A DNA stretch of 51,618 bases from Arthrobacter sp. Soil736 (GCF_001428005.1 NZ_LMSB01000001.1:63567-115184), one strand, 5' to 3'; shown: positions 11,164-20,115, numbered from the stretch's first letter. The notes: generated by a model from the letters alone, not told the origin. Numbers and translations are program-made.

Positions 11164-11895
11164 CTACTTGCCGTAGACCTTCACGAAGTTCCGCAGGATT
11201 TTCATCGGTTCCGTCGCGGTGAACGTCCGGGCTGCCGCCATCAGTTCTTCTGCGGATTCGGGCGGAAAGTAGCCGGCGTGGCGGTAGATGTCGATCCTGG
11301 TCACCAGTCCTTCCGCGTCGAGTTCAGGATGGAACTGGGTGGCATACATGTTCTTCTTGATCCGGAACATGTGCACCGGACACGCCGCAGAGCTTGCGAG
11401 CAGCACGGCGTTCGGGGGCAGCACCGTGCAGCCTTCCTTGTGGCCCGTGAATGCGGTGAACTCCGCGGGCATGCCCGCCAGCAGCGGATCCTCCAGGCCT
11501 TCCGGGCTCAGGTTGATGGTCACGCCGCCCAGCTGCTCCCCGTAGGTCCGGTCGATGACCGCGCCCTGGTGCAGTCCCAGCGTGCCGACGCCGTAGCAGG
11601 CACCCAGGAACGGGAAGTCCGCCGCTACAATCCGGTCCAGCAGCTCGGACAATTCGCGCTCCACGCGGTGCTGGGTTTCGGTCTTCTTTTCGGCGGGATC
11701 GCTGGACGTGTACGGGCTGCCGCCCACGATCACCCCGGAGTAGTCGTCCAGCTCCAGATCCGGCAGCGGGGCCTTTTCCATCCGGATCCGCCTCAGCTGG
11801 CTCGGGTCCAGCCCGCCATAGCGCAGGTAGGCCTCGTACTCTTCTTCCGCGGCGGTGTCCTCGGCCCGCGACGCGAGCAACAGAAACGGCTTCAC
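11164..11895 (-). CDS. class I glutamine amidotransferase domain protein (GMP synthase-like)
   Basis: A 243-residue stand-alone class I glutamine amidotransferase domain. The nucleophile elbow FLGACYG places Cys100, and QFHPELD gives His189 and Glu191, so the triad is intact. Such proteins release ammonia from glutamine or act as gamma-glutamyl hydrolases; partners vary. It starts four bases after the stop of the FadR-type regulator (11900), so the two are almost certainly one transcript, divergent from the MatC operon. A role in the same catabolic unit, for example with an amide or glutamylated intermediate, is inference. Confidence 0.88.
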   Translation of the reverse strand: MKPFLLLASRAEDTAAEEEYEAYLRYGGLDPSQLRRIRMEKAPLPDLELDDYSGVIVGGSPYTSSDPAEKKTETQHRVERELSELLDRIVAADFPFLGACYGVGTLGLHQGAVIDRTYGEQLGGVTINLSPEGLEDPLLAGMPAEFTAFTGHKEGCTVLPPNAVLLASSAACPVHMFRIKKNMYATQFHPELDAEGLVTRIDIYRHAGYFPPESAEELMAAARTFTATEPMKILRNFVKVYGK

Positions 11896-11899
11896 GCGC

Positions 11900-12601
11900 T
11901 TACTTCAGCAGGGCGACGTCGGAGACAAGGGTGATGTGGTCCAGCATGGCCGCCGCCGCGGCGACGGGATCCTGCGCCTTGATGGCGTCCGCAATCTTGC
12001 GGTGCGAGGCCAGCGACTGCTCCGGCCGGCCGGGCTGGCCGAGTGACTCGAGGCGGGTTTCCAGGATCATCCCGGCAATGAAGGACATGAGCTGGGCCAG
12101 CACTGCGGAGTGCGCCGCTGCGGTGACGGCCTGATGGAACAGTTCGTCACCGTGCGCCCCCTTGGCGCCCGACGCCACTTCCTCGGCCATCGCGTCCAGC
12201 GCCTTGTCGATGGCTTTCATGTCTGCCTCGGTCCGCCTGCCGGCCGCCAGCTCCGCAAGCTTGACCTCCAGCGTGCTTCGGGCCTCAACAATCTCAGGGA
12301 GCCGGCTGCTGTGCTCGCGCAGGCCCTTGATCACGGACGGAACATTGGGCCGGTAGACCAGCACCGCTCCGGTCCCGTGCTGGACATCAATGACGCCGAG
12401 GACCTCCAGGGCAACCAGTGCCTGGGCAAGGGTGGCCCGCGAGACGCCCAGCCGTTCGGCCAGGTCCCGCTCAGCTGGCAGGGTGTCACCCGGGCCCAGC
12501 TGCGCGGACTCGATGAAGTCCATGAGCTGCTCCACCAGCTGCTCATAGAGCCGCGGCCGCGAGACGCGGGAGATCTGTTGCGTTGCTGTCTTCTTGGGCA
12601 T
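11900..12601 (-). CDS. GntR/FadR-family regulator with FCD domain
   Basis: A 233-residue regulator. The N-terminal winged helix (about 12-80) includes LPAERDLAERLGVSRATLAQAL, followed by an FCD ligand-binding domain with the conserved Asp/His positions in the DELFHQAV region and a second His at SLASHRKI. FCD regulators commonly sense carboxylates and repress the adjoining operon. It is divergent from the MatC-like carrier gene (12736) and a short palindrome lies over the promoter between them. MatR of malonate operons belongs to the same subfamily, so a dicarboxylate effector is plausible. Confidence 0.92.
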   Translation of the reverse strand: MPKKTATQQISRVSRPRLYEQLVEQLMDFIESAQLGPGDTLPAERDLAERLGVSRATLAQALVALEVLGVIDVQHGTGAVLVYRPNVPSVIKGLREHSSRLPEIVEARSTLEVKLAELAAGRRTEADMKAIDKALDAMAEEVASGAKGAHGDELFHQAVTAAAHSAVLAQLMSFIAGMILETRLESLGQPGRPEQSLASHRKIADAIKAQDPVAAAAAMLDHITLVSDVALLK

Positions 12602-12648
12602 GCAAGTCCTTCCGGCGACGTCCTCGGCACCAGCTTAGCGGAGAACTA

Positions 12649-12675
12649 TTGACAAAGTCACCTAGTGTCTAGGAG
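12649..12675 (+). promoter_or_regulatory. promoter and overlapping palindrome of the matC-like operon
   Basis: TTGACA (12649-12654) is followed 15 bp later by TAGGAG (12670-12675) as a possible -10. Between and over them lies the inverted repeat CCTAG-TGT-CTAGG (12661-12673), with a further CTAGG at 12677-12681. A palindrome covering the core promoter between a GntR-type regulator and its divergent operon suggests a repression site. Confidence 0.5.
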
Positions 12676-12735
12676 GCTAGGCCAGTGAGCCAGTAATCCA
12701 CATCACACCCAATCTCTTGATCCGGAGGAACAAAG

Positions 12736-14127
12736 ATGTCCGCTCCCGTCCTGTCCATCATCATCCTGGCGGTGATGTTCCTGCTGGCCACGGTGCTGCC
12801 CCTCAACATGGGCGCCCTGGCTTTCGTGGGAGCGTTCCTGCTGGGCTCCGTGGTCCTCGGAATGTCCACCAATGACATTCTGGCCAATTTCCCCGGCGGC
12901 CTGTTCCTGACGATCGTCGGTGTCACCTACCTCTTCGCCATCGCGCAGAACAACGGCACCATTGACCTGCTGGTGCGGGGCGCCGTCCGGTTGGTGGGCA
13001 GCAAGGTGGCCCTCATCCCCTGGGTCATGTTCGCCATCACGGCAGTGATCACCGCCGTCGGCGCACTGTCTCCCGCCGCCGTCGCCATCATTGCGCCGAT
13101 CGCGCTGAGCTTCGCCGCCAAGCACAAGATCAATCCGCTGATGATGGGCATGATGGTCATCCACGGCGCTCAGGCCGGCGGCTTCTCCCCCATCGCCGTC
13201 TACGGCGTCACGGTCAACGGCATCATTGCCAAGACCGAGCTCGAGGCCAGCCCGATGGCCATCTTCCTGGCCAGCTTCTTCTTCAACCTCGCCATTGCCG
13301 TAGTGCTCTTCGTGGTCCTCGGCGGCAGCAAGCTGCTCAGCACCAAGACCGGCCGGCTGGTGGAACAGGCTGCGGAGTCGCGGATGGCCGTCAGCGTCGG
13401 CGCCCGGGCAGCCGGTGTCCCGCTCCAGGGCTCCGGTTCGTCCATTTCCCCGTCCGGCGCCTCCGCCAAGCGAACCTCCGGCTCCTCCGCCGCCGGCGCC
13501 TCGCAGGAAGGGTCGAACGGCGCCCGCGCCAATGTTCCCCAGCTCGTCACCATCCTGGGCCTGATCGCCCTCGCCGTCATCTCGCTGGGCTTCAAAGTGG
13601 ACGTCGGATTCGTCTCCATCACCATCGCCATCATCCTGGCCCTCGTGTCCCCGGCCGCCCAGAAGGGCGCCGTGAACAAGATCAGCTGGTCCACCGTCCT
13701 GCTCATCTGCGGCATGCTCACCTTCGTGGGCGTCCTCGAGGAAGCCGGCACCATCAAATTCGTTTCCGACGGCGTGGCCCACCTCGGCATGCCGCTCGTG
13801 GCCGCCCTGCTGATCTGCTACATCGGCGCCGTCGTGTCCGCCTTCGCCTCCTCCACCGCCATCCTCGCGGCCCTCATCCCGCTGGCCGTCCCATTCCTGG
13901 CCACCGGCGAAATCGGCGCCGTCGGGGTGATCGCTGCCCTGGCCGTCGCCGCCACGATCGTCGACGTTTCGCCGTTCTCCACCAACGGCGCCCTGGTGCT
14001 GGCCAACGCCCCGGAGGACGTGGACAAGGAGAAGTTCTACAAGCAGATCCTGGCCTACAGCGGCATCGTCGTCGCCGCCGGCCCGGCCATCGCCTGGCTG
14101 GTCATGGTGCTGCCGGGCTGGATGTAG
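12736..14127 (+). CDS. MatC-like dicarboxylate carrier (SLC13/ion transporter superfamily)
   Basis: A 463-residue membrane protein with about eleven hydrophobic segments. The N-terminal half, including MSAPVLSIIILAVMFLLATV, NNGTIDLLVRGAVRLVG and HGAQAGGFSPIAVYG, matches the MatC_N type carriers used for malonate and other dicarboxylates. A hydrophilic Ser/Gly/Ala-rich loop lies at about 220-262, between the two halves. The C-terminal half has DVSPFSTNGAL, a repeat-type substrate motif. The start ATG follows GGAGGAAC. It opens a three-gene run with the CoA-transferase and carboxyltransferase genes, which favours uptake of an acid that becomes a CoA ester. Confidence 0.88.
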   Translation: MSAPVLSIIILAVMFLLATVLPLNMGALAFVGAFLLGSVVLGMSTNDILANFPGGLFLTIVGVTYLFAIAQNNGTIDLLVRGAVRLVGSKVALIPWVMFAITAVITAVGALSPAAVAIIAPIALSFAAKHKINPLMMGMMVIHGAQAGGFSPIAVYGVTVNGIIAKTELEASPMAIFLASFFFNLAIAVVLFVVLGGSKLLSTKTGRLVEQAAESRMAVSVGARAAGVPLQGSGSSISPSGASAKRTSGSSAAGASQEGSNGARANVPQLVTILGLIALAVISLGFKVDVGFVSITIAIILALVSPAAQKGAVNKISWSTVLLICGMLTFVGVLEEAGTIKFVSDGVAHLGMPLVAALLICYIGAVVSAFASSTAILAALIPLAVPFLATGEIGAVGVIAALAVAATIVDVSPFSTNGALVLANAPEDVDKEKFYKQILAYSGIVVAAGPAIAWLVMVLPGWM

Positions 14128-14204
14128 CCCGCCCTCCGCACAACCGACGCCTCAGTACCCGCCCCACGGCAGACCCCCGTACAGCAAGAAAAGGAACAGC
14201 CGCC

Positions 14205-15461
14205 ATGAGCACTGAATCCACGCCCCAGGCCGAAGGCCCGCTCTCGGGATACCTTGTGGTGGACCTGAGCCGTGCCCTCGCCGGCCCGCACGCCGGAATG
14301 ATGCTGGCGGACCTCGGGGCCCGGGTCATCAAGGTCGAGAACCCGGGCACCGGGGACGACACGCGCGGCTGGGGTCCGCCGTTCGTGGGCCCCGAGGACG
14401 ATCCCCAGGCCACGTACTTCCTGTCCTGCAACCGCAACAAGGAGTCCATCGCCCTGGATTTGAAGAGCGACGACGGGCGGACGGTCCTGCGCGAACTGCT
14501 GGAACGCGCGGACGTGGTGATCGAGAACTTCCGCCCGGGCGTGCTGGACCGGCTCGGGTTCTCGGCCGCGGAGATGCATGCGCTGAACCCCGCGCTCGTG
14601 GTCCTGTCCATCACCGGCTTCGGCCACGACGGGCCGGAATCGCGGCGCAGCGGCTACGACCAGATCCTCCAGGGCGAAGCCGGGCTGATGTCCCTGACCG
14701 GATCCGGGCCGGACGACCCCCAGCGCGTGGGAGTGCCCATTGCCGACCTGCTGTCCGGCATGTACGGGGCGTTCGGCACGCTGGCGGCCCTGCTGCAGCG
14801 CGAGCGGACCGGGCAGGGGCAGATCGTCCGCACGTCCCTGCTCGCGGCGCTGATCGGCGTCCATGCCTTCCAGGGCACCCGGGCCACCGTCGCCGGCGAG
14901 ACGCCGAGGGCACAAGGCAACCACCACCCGTCCATCGCGCCCTACGGGCTGTTCCACTGCCGGCAGGGCCGGGTGCAGATCAGCGTGGGCAGCGAAAAAC
15001 TGTGGGCCACCTTCGCCTCGGCGTTCGGGATCGACAACACCAGACCCGAATTCGCCACCAATGCCGACCGGGTGCGGAACCGGGAAAAGGTCATCGAAGA
15101 GGTGGAACGGGTGTTCTCCGACTTCGAAGCCGGGCCGCTGCTCGCCAAGCTGAACGAGGCCGGGATCCCCGCCGGCAAGGTGCGGACGCTGGACGAAGTC
15201 TACGCATGGGAGCAGGTCCACTCCCAGGGCCTGGTGATCGACGTGGACCACAAGATCCTCGGCAACGTAAGCCTGCCCGGGCCGCCGCTACGGTTCTTCA
15301 GCGCCGCCGACACCGCCGAGACGACCCTCAAGACGCACACGGCGCCGCCGCTGCTGGACCAGGACGGAGACCAGATCCGGCAGTGGCTCGGCCTGGTCCC
15401 CGCCAACGCGTCCGGCGACGCTCCGGGCACGGTCTCGGACACCGGAGCGGAGGGCCGCTGA
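14205..15461 (+). CDS. CaiB/BaiF (class III) CoA-transferase
   Basis: A 418-residue class III CoA-transferase. Family marks include DLSRALAGPHAGMMLADLGA, VIKVENPGTGDDTRGWGPPF, the SCNRNKESIALDLK segment, VIENFRPGVLDRLGF, and GFGHDGPESRRSGYDQILQ. The catalytic aspartate of the family lies in the segment around GVPIADLLSGMYG. It transfers CoA between an acyl-CoA donor and a carboxylic acid. It sits 77 bp after the carrier gene and 2 bp before the carboxyltransferase gene, so it likely activates the imported acid. The substrate (malonate, a methylmalonate or another dicarboxylate) cannot be read from sequence. Confidence 0.92.
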   Translation: MSTESTPQAEGPLSGYLVVDLSRALAGPHAGMMLADLGARVIKVENPGTGDDTRGWGPPFVGPEDDPQATYFLSCNRNKESIALDLKSDDGRTVLRELLERADVVIENFRPGVLDRLGFSAAEMHALNPALVVLSITGFGHDGPESRRSGYDQILQGEAGLMSLTGSGPDDPQRVGVPIADLLSGMYGAFGTLAALLQRERTGQGQIVRTSLLAALIGVHAFQGTRATVAGETPRAQGNHHPSIAPYGLFHCRQGRVQISVGSEKLWATFASAFGIDNTRPEFATNADRVRNREKVIEEVERVFSDFEAGPLLAKLNEAGIPAGKVRTLDEVYAWEQVHSQGLVIDVDHKILGNVSLPGPPLRFFSAADTAETTLKTHTAPPLLDQDGDQIRQWLGLVPANASGDAPGTVSDTGAEGR

Positions 15462-15463
15462 GC

Positions 15464-17008
15464 ATGCTGACCCAGCAGAAGGTCCGTCACCTCGACGCCG
15501 CCGAACTCATCGCCGCCGTACTGGATCCGGGCTCCTACCGGACCTGGGACGCCCCGGTCACGGACCCTGATCCTGGTCCCGAGTACCGGCAGGAGCTGGC
15601 CGCCGCCCGGGCAAAGACCGGCGTTGACGAATCCGTCCTCACCGGCGAAGGCCTGATCCGCGGCCGCCGGGTGGCCGTCATCGTCAGCGAGTTCCGTTTC
15701 CTGGCCGGCTCCATCGGGCTGGCCGCGGCGCAACGGATCGTGAACGCCGTCGAACGCGCCACCCGGGAAGGTCTGCCGCTCCTGGCAGGCCCGGCCTCCG
15801 GCGGCACCCGCATGCAGGAAGGCACCATCGCCTTCCTCTCCATGGTCAAGATCAGTGCCGCCGTGCGGGCGCACCGGCAGGCCGGGCTGCCGTACCTGGT
15901 CTACCTGCGGCATCCCACCACCGGCGGCGTGATGGCGTCGTGGGGGTCGCTCGGGCACATCACCGTGGCCGAGCCCGGCGCCCTGCTTGGCTTCCTTGGC
16001 CCCCGGGTCTACGAGGCCCTCTACGGCACCCCCTTTCCGGAGAACGTCCAGGTCGCCGAGAACCTCTTCGACAAGGGCCTCATCGACGCTGTGGTCCCGC
16101 CCTGGCAGCTGTCCGACGTCGTCGACCGCGCCCTGAGCATCCTGGTCACCGGCCCGCACCCTCGCGTCGCCCCGCCGCGAACGCTCGCCGTGAGGCCGTC
16201 CGACGCCGGAGCCTGGGAATCAATCGAAATCTCACGGAATCCGCGCCGCCCGGACCTGCGGCAGCTGCTTGCCTACGGCGCCCGCGACGTGCTCCCGCTC
16301 AACGGCACCGGCCAGGGGGAAAAGGACCCGGGCCTGCTGCTGGCCCTGGCCCGCTTCGGCCAGAAGTCCTGCGTGGTGATCGGCCACACGCGGCCCCGTC
16401 CGTCGCAGCAGACGGCGATGGGACCGGCTTCCCTCCGCGAGGCCCGCCGCGGCATGCGGCTGGCCGAGGAGCTTGGACTGCCGCTGCTGACCGTCATCGA
16501 CACCGGCGGCGCAGCCCTCTCCAAGGAAGCGGAGGAAGGTGGGCTGGCCGGCGAGATCGCCAGGTCCCTGCACGATCTGATCGGCCTCAACTCACCGACC
16601 GTCTCCGTGCTGCTGGGACAGGGAGCGGGCGGCGGGGCGCTGGCCATGCTGCCGGCCGACCGGACCATCGCGGCCCAGCACGCCTGGCTCTCCCCGCTGC
16701 CGCCCGAAGGCGCCAGCGCCATCGTCCACCGGAGCACCGACTTTGCCCCGGCCATGTCCGCAGCGCAGGGCGTCAACGTGGCGTCCCTGTACGCCAACGG
16801 AATGGTGGAGCACATCGTGGACGAACGCCCCGATGCCGCTCTGGAGGGAAGGGCGTTCTGCCAGCGCATGGGGCAGGCGATCGAGTACGAACTGGCCGCG
16901 CTGTCCTCGGCGGGGGCGGGCGAACTGCTGCCGCAGCGGATCGGGAAATACCGCAGCCTCGGCGGACTCGTTGCGGAAGCCGCCGGCAGTACAGCCGGTC
17001 CCGCCTAG
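15464..17008 (+). CDS. fused carboxyltransferase (AccD-like + AccA-like domains)
   Basis: A 514-residue protein joining two crotonase-fold carboxyltransferase halves. The N-terminal half (about 40-230) is AccD-like: PASGGTRMQEGTIAF, PTTGGVMASWG, GFLGPRVYEAL; it lacks the zinc ribbon of bacterial AccD. The C-terminal half (about 250-514) is AccA-like: TVIDTGGAALSKEAEEGG, LGQGAGGGALAM, PPEGASAIVHR. GGAG/GGAGGG before the ATG supports this start. Such domains move carboxyl groups between biotin and acyl-CoA. No biotin carboxylase or biotin carrier gene is in the window. With a MatC carrier and CoA-transferase, a malonyl-CoA-type decarboxylation or transcarboxylation is plausible, but inferred. 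Confidence 0.88.
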   Translation: MLTQQKVRHLDAAELIAAVLDPGSYRTWDAPVTDPDPGPEYRQELAAARAKTGVDESVLTGEGLIRGRRVAVIVSEFRFLAGSIGLAAAQRIVNAVERATREGLPLLAGPASGGTRMQEGTIAFLSMVKISAAVRAHRQAGLPYLVYLRHPTTGGVMASWGSLGHITVAEPGALLGFLGPRVYEALYGTPFPENVQVAENLFDKGLIDAVVPPWQLSDVVDRALSILVTGPHPRVAPPRTLAVRPSDAGAWESIEISRNPRRPDLRQLLAYGARDVLPLNGTGQGEKDPGLLLALARFGQKSCVVIGHTRPRPSQQTAMGPASLREARRGMRLAEELGLPLLTVIDTGGAALSKEAEEGGLAGEIARSLHDLIGLNSPTVSVLLGQGAGGGALAMLPADRTIAAQHAWLSPLPPEGASAIVHRSTDFAPAMSAAQGVNVASLYANGMVEHIVDERPDAALEGRAFCQRMGQAIEYELAALSSAGAGELLPQRIGKYRSLGGLVAEAAGSTAGPA

Positions 17009-17093
17009 ACGGAAGCGGGTCGGCTGACGTTCCGAAAGGACGCAGGGGGCTTCATCGACGCCGGCAGGTGACCACCGGGCAAGGGCCGGGACC

Positions 17094-17705
17094 CTATCGG
17101 GACAGCTTTTCGGCGTCAGGTTTTGGGTCGCCGATGTGTCCGGGCGCGTTGGCGGCGAGCACCCGTTCCACGAACGCGCCGTATTCCTCCATGTAATGGC
17201 GCAGGAAGTCCGCGGTGCCCTTGTCGGTGACCGTTCCGTCGTCGGCGAATACGGCAGCGTTGAACTTCACGTAGGCTTCCGGGGCGTTGAGCTGGGGCGC
17301 GTCGAGGAAGCTCAGCACGGCACGCATGGAGGACTGCATCACGGCTGTGCCGATGCTGCCCGGCGAGGCGCCGATGATTCCGGTCGGCTTGCGGGCAAAC
17401 GAATTCGTGCCCCAGGGGCGTGATCCCCAGTCGATGGCATTCTTCAGTGCACCCGGAATGGACCGGTTGTATTCCGGGGACACGAAGAGGATGCCGTCGG
17501 AGTCTTCAATGGCGTTCTTCAGGGCCCGTCCTTCCGGTGGGAAGTCGGCGTCGTAGTCGTAGCTGTAAAGCGGCAGATCCTTGATGGGGATCTCCGTGAA
17601 CTCCAGATCGTCCGGGGCGAGCCTGATGAGGGCGTTGGCGAGAGTGCGGTTAATGGAGCCGCTGGCCAGGCTCCCGACGAAGTATCCGATCTTGTACGTT
17701 GCCAT
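17094..17705 (-). CDS. NAD(P)H-dependent FMN reductase
   Basis: A 203-residue flavodoxin-fold reductase of the SsuE/YieF group. The phosphate-binding loop is GSLASGSINRTLA (about 11-23) and the flavin loop is SPEYNRSIPGALKNAIDWGS. It reduces FMN or quinones with NAD(P)H in the cytoplasm. The ATG at 17705 has GGAAGGA upstream; an open frame further upstream has no homology. It is a single gene convergent with the carboxyltransferase and divergent from the 47-aa protein. There is no hairpin at its 3' end. The 19 C-terminal residues (HIGDPKPDAEKLSR) are a variable tail. Confidence 0.9.
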   Translation of the reverse strand: MATYKIGYFVGSLASGSINRTLANALIRLAPDDLEFTEIPIKDLPLYSYDYDADFPPEGRALKNAIEDSDGILFVSPEYNRSIPGALKNAIDWGSRPWGTNSFARKPTGIIGASPGSIGTAVMQSSMRAVLSFLDAPQLNAPEAYVKFNAAVFADDGTVTDKGTADFLRHYMEEYGAFVERVLAANAPGHIGDPKPDAEKLSR

Positions 17706-17865
17706 GAGGCTGATCCTTCCTATCAGCCGGTGCGAACCGGCTGGCCGACGGTGCTTGAGGCGGTGCTTGACGGGGTGCTGCGGGCAGTCAAGTGGCGGTG
17801 CAGGCGGAACCCACCTCACAGTCCAGCACACAACTGGATGTCCGGCCATAGCGGCTGGAATGTCC

Positions 17866-17895
17866 TTGACAGTCCACGAATGCAGGAGCTAGATG
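17866..17895 (+). promoter_or_regulatory. probable promoter of the 47-aa gene
   Basis: TTGACA (17866-17871), an 18-bp spacer and TAGATG (17890-17895) form a near-consensus SigA-type promoter. It predicts a start about 40 nt before the ATG at 17944. Confidence 0.5.
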
Positions 17896-17943
17896 AAGAT
17901 TAGGTGATGGCCAACAGCACACAACGGCAGCAGAGGAGCGGTC

Positions 17944-18087
17944 ATGAGTGAATACCCAACGGCGCAGCGCATCCACAGCGAGGCCCCTGCCGAAGGGGAC
18001 GAAACGGCCGACCCCACGGACATCCGCGTCCACTCCCAGGAGCCTGCTGAAGGCGCCGACATCATCGATGACGCAAGCGGCAAATAG
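17944..18087 (+). CDS. 47-aa acidic protein with internal duplication
   Basis: A 47-codon gene with GAGGAG just before its ATG and a promoter-like site 50 nt upstream. The protein is hydrophilic and strongly acidic. It contains two copies of one motif: RIHSEAPAEG at 10-19 and RVHSQEPAEG at 28-37, each followed by acidic residues. No transmembrane segment, cysteine or known domain is visible. Repetition of R-[IV]-H-S-x-x-P-A-E-G at the protein level with different codons argues for selection and against chance. I know of no function. Confidence 0.65.
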   Translation: MSEYPTAQRIHSEAPAEGDETADPTDIRVHSQEPAEGADIIDDASGK

Positions 18088-18195
18088 CCCCCGCACGCAC
18101 GGCGCCCGGGCCACGCTTGGGTGACCCGCCGCCGTCGGGCACTACCCGCAGGAACAGCTGCCCGCGCCGGCGCACTGAGCTGAAAGAATAGCGGC

Positions 18196-20061
18196 ATGGA
18201 AGTCGCTCTGGGCTTGGTCGTGCTGGCGGCTGTGGTGTGCGCAGGCAGCGCGCTCGGCCGGAAAATCAACGTTTCCGTTCCGCTGCTCCTGGTCCTCGCC
18301 GGCGTTGCGGGTTCCTTCCTGCCGTTCATTCCGCCTATGGAACTGAACCCGGAGTTGGTGCTTGTAGGCCTGCTTCCGCCGCTCCTGTATGCCGCGGCGC
18401 TGCGGACCTCGCTGTTCGATTTCCGCTCCAATGTGCGCGCCATTGGGCTGCTCTCGGTGGGTTACGTCATCTTTGGCACCATCGCGGTAGGCGTGGTGGT
18501 CCACTGGCTTTTCCCGGAAATACCGCTCGCCGCGGCCATCGCGCTCGGTGCCGTGGTGGCCCCGCCGGATGCCGTGGCGGCCACCGCGATCGCCCGCAAG
18601 GTGGGGATGCCACGCAGGATTGTGAGCATCCTCGAGGGCGAATCGCTCGTCAACGACGCCACCGCCCTGGTGTGCCTGCGCGGTGCCATCGCGGCGATTT
18701 CAGGGGCAGTCTCCTTGGCGGAGATTGGCGGCGAGTTCCTGTTGGCGGCGGGCGGCGGCCTGGCGGTGGGCCTCGCTGCGGCCTATCTCCTCACCCAGCT
18801 CCGCCTGAGGATCCGCAATGTTGCGATCAACACGTCGACGTCGCTGATGGCGCCGTTCGTGGCCTACTTGCCCGCGGAGGGGATTCACGCCTCGGGAGTG
18901 CTGGCCGTGGTGGTCACCGGCCTGATCATGGGCACCAAAGCCCCGTCCATGCCCAACGGCGCGGCGCGGCTGAGCCAGCGGAGCAACTGGGATACCGTGC
19001 AGTTCCTGCTGGAGAACTCGGTGTTCCTCCTGATCGGCCTGCAGGTGCGGACCATCATCGAGGGCGTCCAGGACGATCCCCTGGGCCCGGGAAGGATCTG
19101 GGCCGGCTGCGCGGTAGTTCTGCTTTCGGTGCTGGTACTCCGGCCGCTCTGGGTGTTTCCCGCCACCTACCTGCCGCGGCTCATTCCCGCGGTGGCGCGC
19201 AAGGATCCCGCACCGCCGTGGCAGTATCCGGCCATCGTTTCCTGGGCCGGGATGCGCGGCGTGGTGACCCTTGCGGCGGTCCTGACCCTCCCCGCAGACC
19301 TGGAGCACAGATCCGTGCTCATCCTCGCGGCCATGGTGGTGGTGGCCGGCACGCTGGCCATCCAGGGCTTCACCCTTCCCCCGCTGGTGCGGCTGCTCCG
19401 GGTGCGGGGCCCGGACGCTCGCGAAGACGCCCTCAGCAAGGCAGCACTGATGCATCTGGCCACGGCGGCCGGCGTCGAGCGGCTGCACGAACTGCGGACG
19501 GACAACGACCTCCCGGAGGTCGTGGCCATGCTGAAGCGGCGGACGCAGGAACGCGGGCTCGCGGCGTGGGAACGGCTGGGCCGGCCGACGGCGGAGGCAG
19601 CCACCCCCAGCCAGCGCTACGCCCAGCTGCGGCTGGCCATGCTGGAGGCCGAGCGCGCCCGGGTGCTGGAGCTTCGGCGGGGCGGCGAGTACGCGCACGA
19701 GGTCCTCAGCGACGTACTGGAGAGGCTCGACATCGAAGAGTCGATGCTCGACGCCGCCCTCGACGAAGCGGACGTCGCCGGGACCGGAAGGACTCCACGG
19801 CCGGGCGGCGGCTGCGAGCACCTGGAATCGGCACCGGATCCCGCCGTCCCGAACGACGCCTACTGCCTCGCGTGTGTCCGCGATGGCACGACGACCGTCC
19901 ACCTCCGGATGTGCCTGGAGTGCGGCAACGTAGCCTGCTGCGATTCCTCGCCCGGCACCCACGCGTCAAGGCATTTTGAGGCGACCGGCCATCCCGCCAT
20001 GCGCAGCATCGAACCGGGTGAGGACTGGCGCTGGTGTTACGTCGACGGTTTGCTGGGCTGA
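18196..20061 (+). CDS. Na+/H+ antiporter (CPA1) fused to a UBP-type zinc finger
   Basis: A 621-residue protein. Residues 1 to about 400 form a CPA1-type antiporter with about twelve membrane segments and the ion-site region VVAPPDAVAATAIARK followed by EGESLVNDATAL. Residues about 400-535 are a soluble, helix-rich linker. Residues 540-621 are a complete UBP zinc finger: CEHL, CLAC, CLECGNVACCDSS, the H-x3-H pattern THASRH, GHPAMRSIEPGEDWRWCYVD. It should exchange Na+ (or K+) for protons, with a cytoplasmic zinc domain that may bind a protein C-terminus. The ribosome binding site is weak (GAAAGAA). Confidence 0.92.
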   Translation: MEVALGLVVLAAVVCAGSALGRKINVSVPLLLVLAGVAGSFLPFIPPMELNPELVLVGLLPPLLYAAALRTSLFDFRSNVRAIGLLSVGYVIFGTIAVGVVVHWLFPEIPLAAAIALGAVVAPPDAVAATAIARKVGMPRRIVSILEGESLVNDATALVCLRGAIAAISGAVSLAEIGGEFLLAAGGGLAVGLAAAYLLTQLRLRIRNVAINTSTSLMAPFVAYLPAEGIHASGVLAVVVTGLIMGTKAPSMPNGAARLSQRSNWDTVQFLLENSVFLLIGLQVRTIIEGVQDDPLGPGRIWAGCAVVLLSVLVLRPLWVFPATYLPRLIPAVARKDPAPPWQYPAIVSWAGMRGVVTLAAVLTLPADLEHRSVLILAAMVVVAGTLAIQGFTLPPLVRLLRVRGPDAREDALSKAALMHLATAAGVERLHELRTDNDLPEVVAMLKRRTQERGLAAWERLGRPTAEAATPSQRYAQLRLAMLEAERARVLELRRGGEYAHEVLSDVLERLDIEESMLDAALDEADVAGTGRTPRPGGGCEHLESAPDPAVPNDAYCLACVRDGTTTVHLRMCLECGNVACCDSSPGTHASRHFEATGHPAMRSIEPGEDWRWCYVDGLLG

Positions 20062-20115
20062 CAGACGAGGCGTCCGGATCTAACATGGCCGTAACCCGCC
20101 ATTAGTCCCGCGGGG

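Noticed and set aside
12703..13782. 359-codon minus-strand frame
   Set aside because: Antisense shadow of the MatC-like gene; translation is Gly/Asp/His-rich without family similarity.
18700..19962. 420-codon minus-strand frame opposite the antiporter
   Set aside because: Antisense shadow caused by high GC at third codon positions; no ribosome binding site or domain.
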